In this document: one piece after another, positions 12,973 to 20,274 of the stretch
How the letters are laid out: every line of letters begins with the position of its first letter
Position numbering within the stretch: position 1 is the stretch's first letter
Source of the DNA: a virus
DNA length: 41,188 nt
Virus record (IMG/VR): IMGVR_UViG_3300031707_000051
Span: 1 to 41,188 of that record
Direction: 5' to 3' (one strand)
Translations under genes and position numbers: made by a program
Notes under the pieces: model-generated
Told to the model about the DNA's origin: nothing
What the model saw: the letters and a program-made list of their open reading frames with translations, nothing else
Databases searched by the model: none

Positions 12973-12985
12973 CAAAAGAGGAAAT

Positions 12986-13639
12986 ATGAGAATAGTTTGT
13001 CTTTCCGATACACACGGTTACCACAAACTCTTAAAAGTCCCTGATGGGGATATGCTGATTTGTGCCGGTGACTTCTCCATGAGCGCAAAGCTACAGCATG
13101 TCGTGCAGTTTGCAGATTGGTTCAAGTCTCGACCGCATAAATATAAGATCATCGTAGCGGGCAATCATGATATGTACTGCGAAGATGACCATTTTTGGAC
13201 TCGTCAAGAATTCTTTCCTGCAATCTATCTGAATCACGAAGCCACCGAAGTCGGGGGATTGAAAATTTTTGGGTCTCCCTATTCCTGTGCCTTGTATCAA
13301 CCCTCTCCGTGGGCATTTGACTATGACCGCAAGTCATACCGTTCAGAACAATTGTGGTCACGGATTCCCGAAGGACTCGATATCCTTATCACCCACGGAC
13401 CCCCCAAGGGTATTCTGGATTTGGTGGATACTCATGGAACCAGAGAGGACCCCAACGTGGGAGACGTGAATCTCCTGTATCATGTGAAGCGCACACTTCC
13501 GAAAGTGCATATCTTTGGGCACATCCACGAAGGATACGGTGCTTATGAGAATGCTGCATTCAGAACTCGTTTCTACAATGTCAGCGCGTGCGACGTAAGA
13601 TATAACCCTTCTAATCCAGTAACCGTGTTCGATCTTTAA
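12986..13639 (+). CDS. Calcineurin-like metallophosphoesterase, MPPED family
   Basis: 217 residues from ATG 12986 (GAGGA upstream). All metallophosphoesterase motifs are present: SDTHG with D8 and H10, GDMLICAGDF, GNHDMYCEDD, THGPPKGILD, and GHIHEGYG. The PHKYKIIVAGNHD, HGPP and GHIHEGYG forms match the MPPED1/MPPED2 (UPF0046) class, which includes cyclic-nucleotide phosphodiesterases. A phage enzyme of this class could degrade cyclic nucleotide signals used in host defence (inference; the substrate is not readable from sequence). The structured RNA immediately upstream suggests post-transcriptional control. Confidence 0.88.
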   Translation: MRIVCLSDTHGYHKLLKVPDGDMLICAGDFSMSAKLQHVVQFADWFKSRPHKYKIIVAGNHDMYCEDDHFWTRQEFFPAIYLNHEATEVGGLKIFGSPYSCALYQPSPWAFDYDRKSYRSEQLWSRIPEGLDILITHGPPKGILDLVDTHGTREDPNVGDVNLLYHVKRTLPKVHIFGHIHEGYGAYENAAFRTRFYNVSACDVRYNPSNPVTVFDL

Positions 13640-13648
13640 GGAGAGACT

Positions 13649-13795
13649 ATGCCATTTTACGTTGTGGAGAATACTATAACCGGGGCTCATGATAATCTTC
13701 CTATGATGTCCTTTGTGCAATTGCAGAAGTTTTTGTCCGAGAATCCAGTCTATAAGCAGGTGCTTACAGCGCCCGCATTCGTCAAGGTGAACTAA
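13649..13795 (+). CDS. Small protein, paralogue of its downstream neighbour (48 aa)
   Basis: ATG 13649 with AAGGAGA upstream, to TAA 13793-13795. The layout MPFYVVEN-x2-TG ... MMSFVQLQKFLSENPVYKQV parallels the N-terminal half of the following protein (P-x-Y, TG, MS-x6-F-x3-NP-x-Y). Homologous small proteins occur in T4-like phages without known function. One base separates it from the next start. Confidence 0.6.
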   Translation: MPFYVVENTITGAHDNLPMMSFVQLQKFLSENPVYKQVLTAPAFVKVN

Positions 13796-13796
13796 G

Positions 13797-14057
13797 GTGC
13801 CGAACTACGATTTCCGTTTCAAACCCACTGGGCAAATCACTGAACGATTCATGTCGATTGCTGAGATGGAAACGTTTATTAAGGACAATCCAGACTATGA
13901 AGTTGCATTCCTGAAGATGCAAGTGGGTGATCCCGTGCTCCTGGGTGTCAAGGGTGTCCCTTCAGACTTCACGAATCACGTCATTGCTCCTATCGAGAAT
14001 CGCTTATTTAAGAAGCGCAGAGAAACACGATTCGCTACAAAGAAAGCACAAGTGTAA
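13797..14057 (+). CDS. Small conserved T4-like protein
   Basis: 86 residues from GTG 13797, one base after the previous stop. N-terminal motif MPNYDFRFKPTGQITERFMS followed by an amphipathic helix AEMETFIKDNPDYEV, then a less conserved basic C-terminus (KKRRETRFATKKAQ). Proteins beginning P-x-Y-D-F ... TG are common in T4-like phages; some may bind DNA, but no role is established that I can name. The stop overlaps the nuclease start (TAATG). Confidence 0.65.
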   Translation: MPNYDFRFKPTGQITERFMSIAEMETFIKDNPDYEVAFLKMQVGDPVLLGVKGVPSDFTNHVIAPIENRLFKKRRETRFATKKAQV

Positions 14058-14740
14058 TGGCGTTTCAGAACACGACAATTCCTGGTCTGGACTACAAGTT
14101 ACCCGTAGTCACAACGGACCGCGGACGTTTCTATGAGACTCCCCAAAAGAAGATGTATGCGTCTGCATCCACTGTTGCCGGTATTCTGAATCGTGAAGCG
14201 ATAGCAAAGTGGAGAGCAAGGGTGGGAGCAGAGGAAGCGAACAAGAAAACGAAGAGGGGAGCGGATCGGGGAACTTATGTGCACCTGCTCTGCGAAAAGT
14301 ATCTCCTGAATACGCTGTCAATGCCGGAGAAAATGGGCATGATGCCCTCCATGAAGGAGTTGTTTTTACAGCTAAAAAAGGAGTTTGACAAGCATATCTC
14401 AGTCGTGTATGCTATAGAACAAGCATTGTACTCGGACAGACTCCGTGTTGCAGGACGAACAGACGGTATCGTAGTATGGGACGGAGAGATTGTCATATTG
14501 GACGTAAAGACTGCGGGTTATGAGAAGCCGGAAGCATGGATCACGAATTACTTTGTGCAAGCATCAGCATACGCTGAAATGTTTGAGGAGCGAACGGGGA
14601 TTCCGATTGAGAAGTTTGTTATTGCCACTGCCGTAGAGGGAACGGGGCATCCGACCATTACTATGAAGAAGAAAACGGAGTATCTTCCTATATTGGACGA
14701 GTGCATTGCGACTTACTATCACGAACAGGAGACAACATGA
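14057..14740 (+). CDS. RecB-family PD-(D/E)XK exonuclease
   Basis: 227 residues. The RecB/Cas4-like nuclease motifs are visible: GTYVHLLCE with H76, GRTDG with D136, ILDVKTAG giving D149-x-K151, and YFVQASAYAEMF with Q168 and Y172. There are no Cas4-type cysteine clusters and no helicase domain. Such stand-alone phage nucleases degrade DNA ends and act in recombination or host DNA breakdown. ATG 14057 overlaps the preceding stop by one base. Confidence 0.88.
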   Translation: MAFQNTTIPGLDYKLPVVTTDRGRFYETPQKKMYASASTVAGILNREAIAKWRARVGAEEANKKTKRGADRGTYVHLLCEKYLLNTLSMPEKMGMMPSMKELFLQLKKEFDKHISVVYAIEQALYSDRLRVAGRTDGIVVWDGEIVILDVKTAGYEKPEAWITNYFVQASAYAEMFEERTGIPIEKFVIATAVEGTGHPTITMKKKTEYLPILDECIATYYHEQETT

Positions 14741-14778
14741 AGTTCCTGGGAAAAGCATTAACCTATTTGGAGGATTAA
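14737..14778 (+). CDS. Possible 13-codon leader ORF before the hydrolase
   Basis: ATG 14737, overlapping the nuclease stop (ATGA), with AGGAGA upstream, encodes MKFLGKALTYLED and stops at TAA 14776-14778. The GGAGG that serves the next gene lies inside its last codons. It may couple translation of the nuclease to the hydrolase at 14781, or be fortuitous. Confidence 0.35.
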   Translation: MKFLGKALTYLED

Positions 14779-14780
14779 CA

Positions 14781-15320
14781 TTGAAACACTTTCTCTTTAT
14801 TCTACTGCTTGCCTCAGCACTTCTATTCGGACCTGAGCTTGCTGTTGAGGAAGCGCAACTCGTCGACCTCTCCCGCACGAACTTAGTTGAGCGTGACTAT
14901 GCAGTAGCGAAAACGATAAAGGAAGAGAAGTGTCTCACGACAGCGATTTACTACGAAGCCGGCAATCAATCAGAGATTGGGAAGGAAGCCGTCGCTATCG
15001 TCATTCTGAATCGAGTTGGTCAGAAGCACAGACCCAGGACGATTTGCGGAGTGATTGCACAAGCACACGTCATTGATGACAGGAAGATTTGTCAGTTCTC
15101 ATTCTTCTGTGAACCGAAGCGCAAACCCAATAAAGAAACTTGGAATCAATCACAGCAAATCGCACATAGAGTATTGACTTCTTACTGGAATAGTGATACA
15201 ATGCTTAAATATGGTAGTGCTGTTTATTTTCATGCAGACTACGTGCATCCGAAGTGGCGCAAGACAAAACTATTCCTCGGTAAGATCGACAATCACTTAT
15301 TTTATGGAGAGAAACCATGA
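14781..15320 (+). CDS. SleB-type cell wall hydrolase with signal/anchor segment
   Basis: 179 residues from TTG 14781; GGAGG at 14769-14773 fixes this start over the longer frame. Residues 3-17 (HFLFILLLASALLFG) form a signal peptide or signal-anchor. The hydrolase_2/SleB core is clear: CLTTAIYYEAGNQSEIGKEA with catalytic-type E59, VIVILNRV-like strand, RTICGVIAQ, ICQFSFFC, and YVHPKW ... IDNHLFYG. These enzymes cut the peptidoglycan glycan backbone as lytic transglycosylases. It is likely the phage endolysin, exported by the host Sec system or as a SAR endolysin. Small membrane-protein genes lie nearby. Confidence 0.88.
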   Translation: MKHFLFILLLASALLFGPELAVEEAQLVDLSRTNLVERDYAVAKTIKEEKCLTTAIYYEAGNQSEIGKEAVAIVILNRVGQKHRPRTICGVIAQAHVIDDRKICQFSFFCEPKRKPNKETWNQSQQIAHRVLTSYWNSDTMLKYGSAVYFHADYVHPKWRKTKLFLGKIDNHLFYGEKP

Positions 15321-15529
15321 AGAGATTACAATTCGTAGCTGATGATGTATGTGTGGTTGCACTTGCGGGATTGAGGATCGTATCAAAAGACGATCAGACG
15401 TGGGCAAGCAAGACATCACATTCCCTGGAATTGAATTACAAAGGAACTGCAAAGAGTTTTAGATACCACTCACCAGAAAAGAGAGATGCAATGTATGAAG
15501 CCATTCGCGCTGAATTGACGAAAATATGA
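15317..15529 (+). CDS. Small hypothetical protein
   Basis: 70 residues from ATG 15317, overlapping the hydrolase stop (ATGA). Beta-rich (LQFVADDVCVVALAGLRIVS) with a C-terminal amphipathic helix (EKRDAMYEAIRAELTKI); composition is like a small PH- or SH3-like domain, but no family is recognised. Coupled on both sides by overlapping start and stop codons. Confidence 0.65.
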   Translation: MKRLQFVADDVCVVALAGLRIVSKDDQTWASKTSHSLELNYKGTAKSFRYHSPEKRDAMYEAIRAELTKI

Positions 15530-15660
15530 GCGGCGAATTCGGTCCGAACAACAACAATCTCATCGTGTCTATCTGGTACTATATAATCATCGCAACAATG
15601 GTTTCCTGTTTCGTGGGTGGTGTCTATCAACTCATTATGTTTTTAATTTATCTTACTTAA
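15526..15660 (+). CDS. Small membrane protein (44 aa)
   Basis: ATG 15526 overlaps the previous stop (ATGA) and the frame ends at TAA 15658-15660. After a polar N-terminus (SGEFGPNNNN) almost all residues are hydrophobic: IVSIWYYIIIATMVSCFVGG then VYQLIMFLIYL, giving one long or two short membrane helices. Located just after the cell wall hydrolase, it could assist lysis as a holin-like protein, but this is only context. Confidence 0.55.
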   Translation: MSGEFGPNNNNLIVSIWYYIIIATMVSCFVGGVYQLIMFLIYLT

Positions 15661-15672
15661 TGGAGGTTTAAT

Positions 15673-15939
15673 ATGCCAACAGTAACCGTTCCCAGTAACT
15701 TGACAGATGAACAGCGTTCCAAACTGGTGAAAGCGTGTAGGGATGCGTCAGACAGTTACACTCGCTCAGCAGCAGAATCAGAATATCTCACGGAGATGAT
15801 TAAGAAGGTTGCCGAGGAACTGAAGTTCCCAAAGAAGCTTATCACTGCACTCGCTAAGACGTATCACAAGCAGAATTTTGAGGAAGTCGTTGCGGAGCAT
15901 GAAACGTTTGAGAAGATTTACAAGGCTGTGGTGAAATAG
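15673..15939 (+). CDS. dsbA: DsbA-like double-stranded DNA-binding protein
   Basis: 88 residues, matching T4 DsbA (89). The C-terminal half aligns by eye with T4 DsbA: KKVAEELKFPKKLI, LAKTYHKQNFEEVVAEHETF and EKIYKAVV correspond to the T4 helix, LLALYHKDN and EEVVELYDTVF segments. T4 DsbA binds late promoter DNA and enhances late transcription. Start ATG 15673 follows GGAGG. The gene lies before gp33, gp59 and gp32 as in T4, which supports the assignment. Confidence 0.82.
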   Translation: MPTVTVPSNLTDEQRSKLVKACRDASDSYTRSAAESEYLTEMIKKVAEELKFPKKLITALAKTYHKQNFEEVVAEHETFEKIYKAVVK

Positions 15940-16064
15940 TGGCTCCCCACACAATGCCCATAAAAGAAGTGCTCGCGGCAATGGATCAACTGATTGCTAT
16001 GTTGACGCTTCTCAAGGCCGACCTGAAGAGGATTGAGGAAAAGAAACATGCCAACCAGGGTTGA
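15939..16064 (+). CDS. Small helical protein (41 aa)
   Basis: GTG 15939 overlaps the dsbA stop by one base; stop TGA 16062-16064 lies 17 bases inside the next gene. The product is a single amphipathic helix (PIKEVLAAMDQLIAMLTLLK followed by ADLKRIEEKKHA), suggestive of a coiled coil. No family recognised. The overlaps favour it being translated. Confidence 0.5.
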   Translation: MAPHTMPIKEVLAAMDQLIAMLTLLKADLKRIEEKKHANQG

Positions 16065-16281
16065 GATTGAAAATTGGAGTCTGATGTTACGGGAATACTC
16101 CAAACGGAAGAATCTCACTCTATGGGAAGGACTATGTGATTACTGTGGAGAATTTAACGTGGAACCGGAAATCGCGGCGTCTCAGTTGACGGAACGAATC
16201 AAACTGGATATCGAGGAGGAGGCTCAAGAACTAAATTTAATGCGGGAAAAGGGAGAGAAATCGGGAAGACTTCCAATTTAG
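16048..16281 (+). CDS. 33: gp33-like late transcription coactivator
   Basis: 77 residues from ATG 16048 (GAGGA upstream). The core LWEGLCDYCGEFNVEPEIAA followed by LTERIKLDIEEEAQELNLM matches small far-T4 proteins annotated as gp33 late promoter accessory factor, and the position between dsbA and gp59 is that of T4 gene 33. In T4, gp33 bridges RNA polymerase and the gp45 sliding clamp through a hydrophobic C-terminal tail. Here the tail (GEKSGRLPI) lacks an obvious clamp motif, and the protein is shorter than T4 gp33 (112 residues), so the assignment leans on context and core similarity. Confidence 0.68.
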   Translation: MPTRVEIENWSLMLREYSKRKNLTLWEGLCDYCGEFNVEPEIAASQLTERIKLDIEEEAQELNLMREKGEKSGRLPI

Positions 16282-16293
16282 CTGGTGATATCT

Positions 16294-16896
16294 ATGCCTT
16301 CTGGATTCGAGACATGGCTCCTATACACGGGGCTCAAACTGCATTTTGACCTAGGTAAATATGACTTCTTTAAGTTCAAAGGACACGTCAGACACATCAC
16401 ACGGGAGAATTTTGAACACCGCAATGACAGGTACTTCTTTCACAAACTCGGTAAGCTCTATGATGATGAAGACACTCTAAAATTCTTTTTCGCGGCGAAC
16501 TTCTACGAGGCAGAGTATACATGGGTCCGTGACTTACTGGGACCTGAAGCGAAGGATATCTACCTCAACCGTTTGGGGGTTAAAGAAAATCTCGATAATC
16601 TGGTGATGGGAGATATCAACTATCTGTTTGAGCATGACTTCGCGGGTGCATTGAAAGTTGTGGGTGGTCAATATCCACGGCTCCTGACAATGGCGCAACA
16701 AGGAAGTATTCATGAAGAGACATTGATCGTTTTGAATGCCGCGATGCAATTCTTACCGATTTGGGCAGAGAAGATTTCAGATACCGTATTATTTCCATCG
16801 ATTCAACACCGAGTCATACGCTACGCTCCATTTCTCGAAATTGACGTGTTGAAGTATCGCAAACTGCTGAGAGAGAAGTTTACGAAAAACACTTAA
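16294..16896 (+). CDS. 59: gp59-like replicative helicase loader
   Basis: 200 residues from ATG 16294 (GTG 16285 is an in-frame alternative giving the N-terminus MISMPSGF, like T4 MIKLRMPAGG). The block KYDFFKFKGHVRHITREN followed by DRYFFHKLGKLYDD matches T4 gp59 (KYDVIKYNW ... RRDKYFFQKL). T4 gp59 (217 residues) binds forked DNA and gp32 and loads the gp41 helicase. All-helical composition fits. It lies directly upstream of gp32, its partner, as in T4. The ribosome-binding site is weak for either start. Confidence 0.86.
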   Translation: MPSGFETWLLYTGLKLHFDLGKYDFFKFKGHVRHITRENFEHRNDRYFFHKLGKLYDDEDTLKFFFAANFYEAEYTWVRDLLGPEAKDIYLNRLGVKENLDNLVMGDINYLFEHDFAGALKVVGGQYPRLLTMAQQGSIHEETLIVLNAAMQFLPIWAEKISDTVLFPSIQHRVIRYAPFLEIDVLKYRKLLREKFTKNT

Positions 16897-16902
16897 TAAT
16901 GA

Positions 16903-16942
16903 TTGACACGTCTCATAAATAGCTGTATAATAGCTGTATAAT
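16903..16942 (+). promoter_or_regulatory. Composite promoter of gp32: perfect sigma70, late box and duplicated -10
   Basis: TTGACA 16903-16908 and TATAAT 16926-16931 are both full consensus with a 17-base spacer. A direct repeat AGCTGTATAAT (16921-16931 and 16932-16942) gives a second TATAAT at 16937-16942. Between the -35 and -10, CATAAATA 16914-16921 matches the late box found before tail genes. gp32 could therefore be expressed early and late. Confidence 0.85.
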
Positions 16943-16984
16943 AGTTCCAGATATTCTTCACATTATCCTAACAGGAGGTTCTAT

Positions 16985-17911
16985 ATGCCGAGTCCTATCA
17001 GTTTTTCCGCCCTGAAGCGTTCAAGAGGGTCCATCGAACAACTTACAAACGCGATACAACAGTCATCTCAAAAGAAGCGCGAAGATGATCGACTCTGGGA
17101 GTGTACGACCGACAAAGCCAAGAACGGACATGCGCTTATCCGCTTCCTTCCCGCCCCTCCTCAAGATGGTGAGGATGGATTACCTTGGGTACGCACATTC
17201 TCTCACGGATTCCAGGGACCCGGTGGTTGGCTTATCGATTTATGTCCAACGACACTGGAACAGAAGTGTCCAGTCTGTGAAGCTAACTCTTTGCTGTGGA
17301 ACTCCGGTATCGAAGCAAACAAAACGACTGCTCGCACTAGAAAGCGCAAGCTGAGTTATACAGCAAACATTCTTGTGGTTTCTGATCCCGCAAAACCTGA
17401 GAACGACGGTAAAGTGAAGTTGTTCCGTTTCGGGTCTAAGGTTTTCAATAAGTTGTATGAGAAGATGCACCCTGAATTCCCAGATGAAGTTGCATTTAGT
17501 CCATTTGATTTGTGGGAAGGTGCCAATTTCAAACTCAAGATTCGTCAAGTTGAGGGATACCGCAACTATGACAAGTCTGAGTTCACGGAACGTTCCCCCG
17601 TGTCAGAGGATGAAGCGAAATTGGAGGCCCTTTGGAAGTCGGAATACCCACTTTTGGATTTCGTCTCACCTGGAAACTTCAAAAGCTACGCACAGATTGC
17701 TGCACGTTTCACTAAAGTCCTGGGAACCGCAGTGACCGCAGTGGCCGCGAACTCCTTAGTCGAAGCTGCACTCCTCGATGGGGTCCATGATAATAACAAA
17801 GAGGATTCGGACTCAGAAGAAGGGACTGCCGGGGGTCATACCGAAGATTACGAAGAAGATGAAAATTTGACTTTTTTCAAGAGACTCGCAGAAAAAGGAG
17901 ACAAGGATTAA
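16985..17911 (+). CDS. 32: gp32-like single-stranded DNA-binding protein
   Basis: 308 residues versus 301 in T4. The zinc site is conserved in spacing: H74-x12-C87-x7-C95-x2-C98, close to T4 H64, C77, C87, C90. An N-terminal basic region (residues 1-35) would mediate cooperativity, an OB-fold core follows, and the C-terminus is very acidic (about residues 262-308) as needed for binding gp59 and other partners. The protein coats ssDNA in replication, recombination and repair. It has a full AGGAGG six bases before ATG 16985 and the strongest promoter in the window, consistent with high expression, and is followed by an intrinsic terminator. Confidence 0.94.
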   Translation: MPSPISFSALKRSRGSIEQLTNAIQQSSQKKREDDRLWECTTDKAKNGHALIRFLPAPPQDGEDGLPWVRTFSHGFQGPGGWLIDLCPTTLEQKCPVCEANSLLWNSGIEANKTTARTRKRKLSYTANILVVSDPAKPENDGKVKLFRFGSKVFNKLYEKMHPEFPDEVAFSPFDLWEGANFKLKIRQVEGYRNYDKSEFTERSPVSEDEAKLEALWKSEYPLLDFVSPGNFKSYAQIAARFTKVLGTAVTAVAANSLVEAALLDGVHDNNKEDSDSEEGTAGGHTEDYEEDENLTFFKRLAEKGDKD

Positions 17912-17930
17912 CTAGGGTTTCGGTACTTTT

Positions 17931-17970
17931 GGAGCCGTGAAGTCACCAAGACCTCACGGCTCCATTGTTT
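17931..17970 (+). terminator. Rho-independent terminator after gp32
   Basis: GGAGCCGTGA 17931-17940 pairs perfectly with TCACGGCTCC 17954-17963; an inner GTC/GAC pair extends the hairpin with one mismatch. It is followed by ATTGTTTT on the plus strand. On the minus strand the hairpin is followed by AAAAGT, not T's, so it terminates only plus-strand transcripts. It separates gp32 from the converging tape measure gene and is the only clear intrinsic terminator in the window. Confidence 0.88.
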
Positions 17971-18009
17971 TAGGGGGTGGAGGGGGTAGAATTGGTTCAA
18001 GGGGGGTTA

Positions 18010-20070
18010 TTAGGAGTGTGCCCATGATCTGTCTATACTCCTCAAATAGCTCGATTCTTCGCTTCGTGCGGGGGAAACTCCTTGTGAGACATTAGTGATG
18101 TTAGAATTGTTGTTCCTGACATTATTGATGATTGTCGCTCCACCCCCGCTTGTTGCAGGTGAAAGTATAGAATTTCGCTGAGCATCCGCCGCTCCAATGA
18201 GTTTCATTCCCGTGGAGGGATTGGGTGCAGGAACCTCGGAAGGTGCGACTGGGGTTGCCGACACAGTGGGGACAGTGATATCTTCTTTGTTTTTAGAAGG
18301 AGTTGTTTCTGGTGCACCTGTCTGAGCCATCTGTGAGGTCTCTGGGGTTTGTTCTGGTGCGTTCAAGAACGCCTCTGATAATGCAGAGGATGCTTCCTTT
18401 GCAAGAGCAAGTAATCTAGGTCCCCTGTCAGGGTCAGTGAGGGGATTCATTGGTTCACCCTTTTCGTCCTTATACAAATCCCCATAGGCAGAATTGACGA
18501 GTTCTGTCAGTGCCCCAGTTGCCGCTAATGCTACGCTGGCCCCAGTGCCGACTCCAGGGACAAGGCTTGCTGCCCCAATAATGCCGTTAATAGCCCCACT
18601 AACATAATTCCCCTGTGCGAGATCATTTGCTGCGAGTGCGAGCCCGACACCTGGAAGTGCCTTACCCAATATTTTTCCTGCGACTTTTGGAACTAGAGAA
18701 CCAAGCACACCGGACACTTTACTTGAGGAAGCAACTTTCCCAACAACACTCTCAGATAATTTTGCACCCAAACTTTTTTCTACTCCCGCGACTGACTTTG
18801 TGGCTTTTAGTGTGATTTTCTTTGCAACTTTTTCGGTTGGTGCTTCTGCGAGTTTACCCGCAATGGCTTCTGACCCCTTTTCACCAAACCCCAGCATCTT
18901 CTTAACACCATTGAGTAGTGAGGAGCCACCTTTCATCACGGCAGAACCAGTAGTCGCTATCCCCGAAAGCAAACCCTTCCCCAATGCAGCAATGATGCTC
19001 TTCAACGGAAGAAGGAACATCGTGAGTCCAGCACCTATGGAGGCGAGTGTGGGGAGAAGTCCTCCAAGACTCTCCGCAAAACTCTTTAACAAATTCCCCA
19101 CCGTGCTGAACATCTCCGATAGGGGGCTTTCCTTTACCGGCCTTTCTTCTGTCTTAGTAATTTGCTGTGCCGGGCTCTTATTCTTGAATCGTGCTTTATC
19201 CTCAGCCGCTTCATCTCTTACATGATCCCAATGATCCTTAGCAATCTTCACACTCATCGCTTCAAAATTCTCAATAGTAGTTAACCGTTTGAGCATTTGT
19301 GACAGAGTGAGAGACATTTTATCCAAGAGGGGAAGAGCATCACCACCCATTCCTTTTCCACCATGTTGCCGCGAAGGGGAACCAAATTCTTTACTTAATT
19401 TTCCCCTTCCGAAAAATGAGGATGGTATCCCCGCTTCGCTTGGAGCTAAATCGGCAAATTGTCGAATACTTTGTTCGTTGCGACCAGTGAGTTTTCCAGC
19501 TAGTGCAACAGCGAGTTTTGAACCACCAGTCAATTTCTTGACGATGTTCAGTGGGTCAAATTTGTGTTTGAACTGTGCAACCCTGAGACCAGCGGCGGCT
19601 TTTATGGCTCCACCAACTCCCCCACCCCCAGCTAAATGTTCAGCAGCAGCATCGGACAGCGTTGCTCCTTGCTGCATCTGTGTTTGACGGAGACGCTTCT
19701 GTAAGTCTTTTAGGAATGATTTTTGATCTTTGAAGCTCTCTTGTACACCCCTCTTCGGTTCAGACTTACTTTGATTTTCAATTCCCGTTCCCTTAGATTG
19801 AACAATAGCAGCAAGCTCTCTATTCATATCCGCAAACTCACTTCTCAGGCTGTCCAGGCCGTCATTCGTCTTCAGCGTAGCCCTTGTCTGTTTCTTTGTG
19901 GCTTTCGTCTGTTCATTCTGAGCGTTCGTTCGTTCCTTGTGTTCCCTTGCTTGCCGTTTGGACTCTCGTGACTCTTTCGCTTCAGCAGGGATGTTCCGCC
20001 TAGTGGTGGGTTTCTCCTTTGCGTCAACGGGGATAACAATGCGTTTCTTGGGTACTACTCTGTCAGCCAT
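18010..20070 (-). CDS. Tail tape measure protein (gp29 role)
   Basis: 686 residues on the minus strand. Charged coiled-coil N-terminus (residues 1-110, many Lys, Glu and Arg), Gly/Ala-rich stretches (AGGGGVGGAIKAAAG), hydrophobic segments (about residues 340-375 and 470-530), and a Pro/Thr-rich tail with NNVRNNNSNITNVSQG near the end. This composition, and its place directly downstream of the gp26/gp51 chaperone pair, fit a tape measure, which sets tail length and is threaded through the tube. T4 gp29 is 590 residues. ATG 20070 is preceded by AAGG. It is the last gene of the minus-strand tail operon. Confidence 0.82.
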   Translation of the reverse strand: MADRVVPKKRIVIPVDAKEKPTTRRNIPAEAKESRESKRQAREHKERTNAQNEQTKATKKQTRATLKTNDGLDSLRSEFADMNRELAAIVQSKGTGIENQSKSEPKRGVQESFKDQKSFLKDLQKRLRQTQMQQGATLSDAAAEHLAGGGGVGGAIKAAAGLRVAQFKHKFDPLNIVKKLTGGSKLAVALAGKLTGRNEQSIRQFADLAPSEAGIPSSFFGRGKLSKEFGSPSRQHGGKGMGGDALPLLDKMSLTLSQMLKRLTTIENFEAMSVKIAKDHWDHVRDEAAEDKARFKNKSPAQQITKTEERPVKESPLSEMFSTVGNLLKSFAESLGGLLPTLASIGAGLTMFLLPLKSIIAALGKGLLSGIATTGSAVMKGGSSLLNGVKKMLGFGEKGSEAIAGKLAEAPTEKVAKKITLKATKSVAGVEKSLGAKLSESVVGKVASSSKVSGVLGSLVPKVAGKILGKALPGVGLALAANDLAQGNYVSGAINGIIGAASLVPGVGTGASVALAATGALTELVNSAYGDLYKDEKGEPMNPLTDPDRGPRLLALAKEASSALSEAFLNAPEQTPETSQMAQTGAPETTPSKNKEDITVPTVSATPVAPSEVPAPNPSTGMKLIGAADAQRNSILSPATSGGGATIINNVRNNNSNITNVSQGVSPARSEESSYLRSIDRSWAHS

Positions 20071-20076
20071 GGTGGA

Positions 20077-20274
20077 TTACCTTATTGTGTTGAGTGCGTG
20101 AATCCGTGCGTTTTCTTTTTCAACCTTCTGAGTCACCAGTGAGAGATAGACTGCCCGTTCCCAGGGTACCATATTTTCTAGTTCTGAAATCGAGAACTTA
20201 TGATCCTGTACCAAAGCGAATGTTGTAGTAAAGTAATTCGCTAAATTATCATGGGACAGGGTTAAGCGAAAAAA
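20077..20274 (-). CDS. 51: gp51-like frame, probably made by -1 frameshift from gp26
   Basis: 65 codons in the -1 frame relative to gp26, beginning at the slippery heptamer and ending at TAA 20079-20077, six bases before the tape measure ATG. The frame contains no ATG, GTG or TTG in its first 20 codons, and an in-frame TAG lies immediately before it, so independent initiation is unlikely. The product has the block FSISELENMVPWERAVYLSL then a charged helix, resembling gp51-type tail assembly factors. Expression as a gp26-gp51 fusion would mirror the G/GT tail chaperones of lambda. Codons 1-2 (FF) are shared with gp26. Confidence 0.7.
   Translation of the reverse strand, partial: FFRLTLSHDNLANYFTTTFALVQDHKFSISELENMVPWERAVYLSLVTQKVEKENARIHALNTIR

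Noticed and set aside
14706-14780. Longer N-terminus for the SleB hydrolase
   Set aside because: It would overlap the nuclease gene and place a charged extension before the signal segment; GGAGG before TTG 14781 is a better start.
17931-17970. Bidirectional terminator for gp32 and the tape measure
   Set aside because: The minus-strand side of the hairpin is followed by AAAAGT and not a T-run, so only plus-strand termination is supported.
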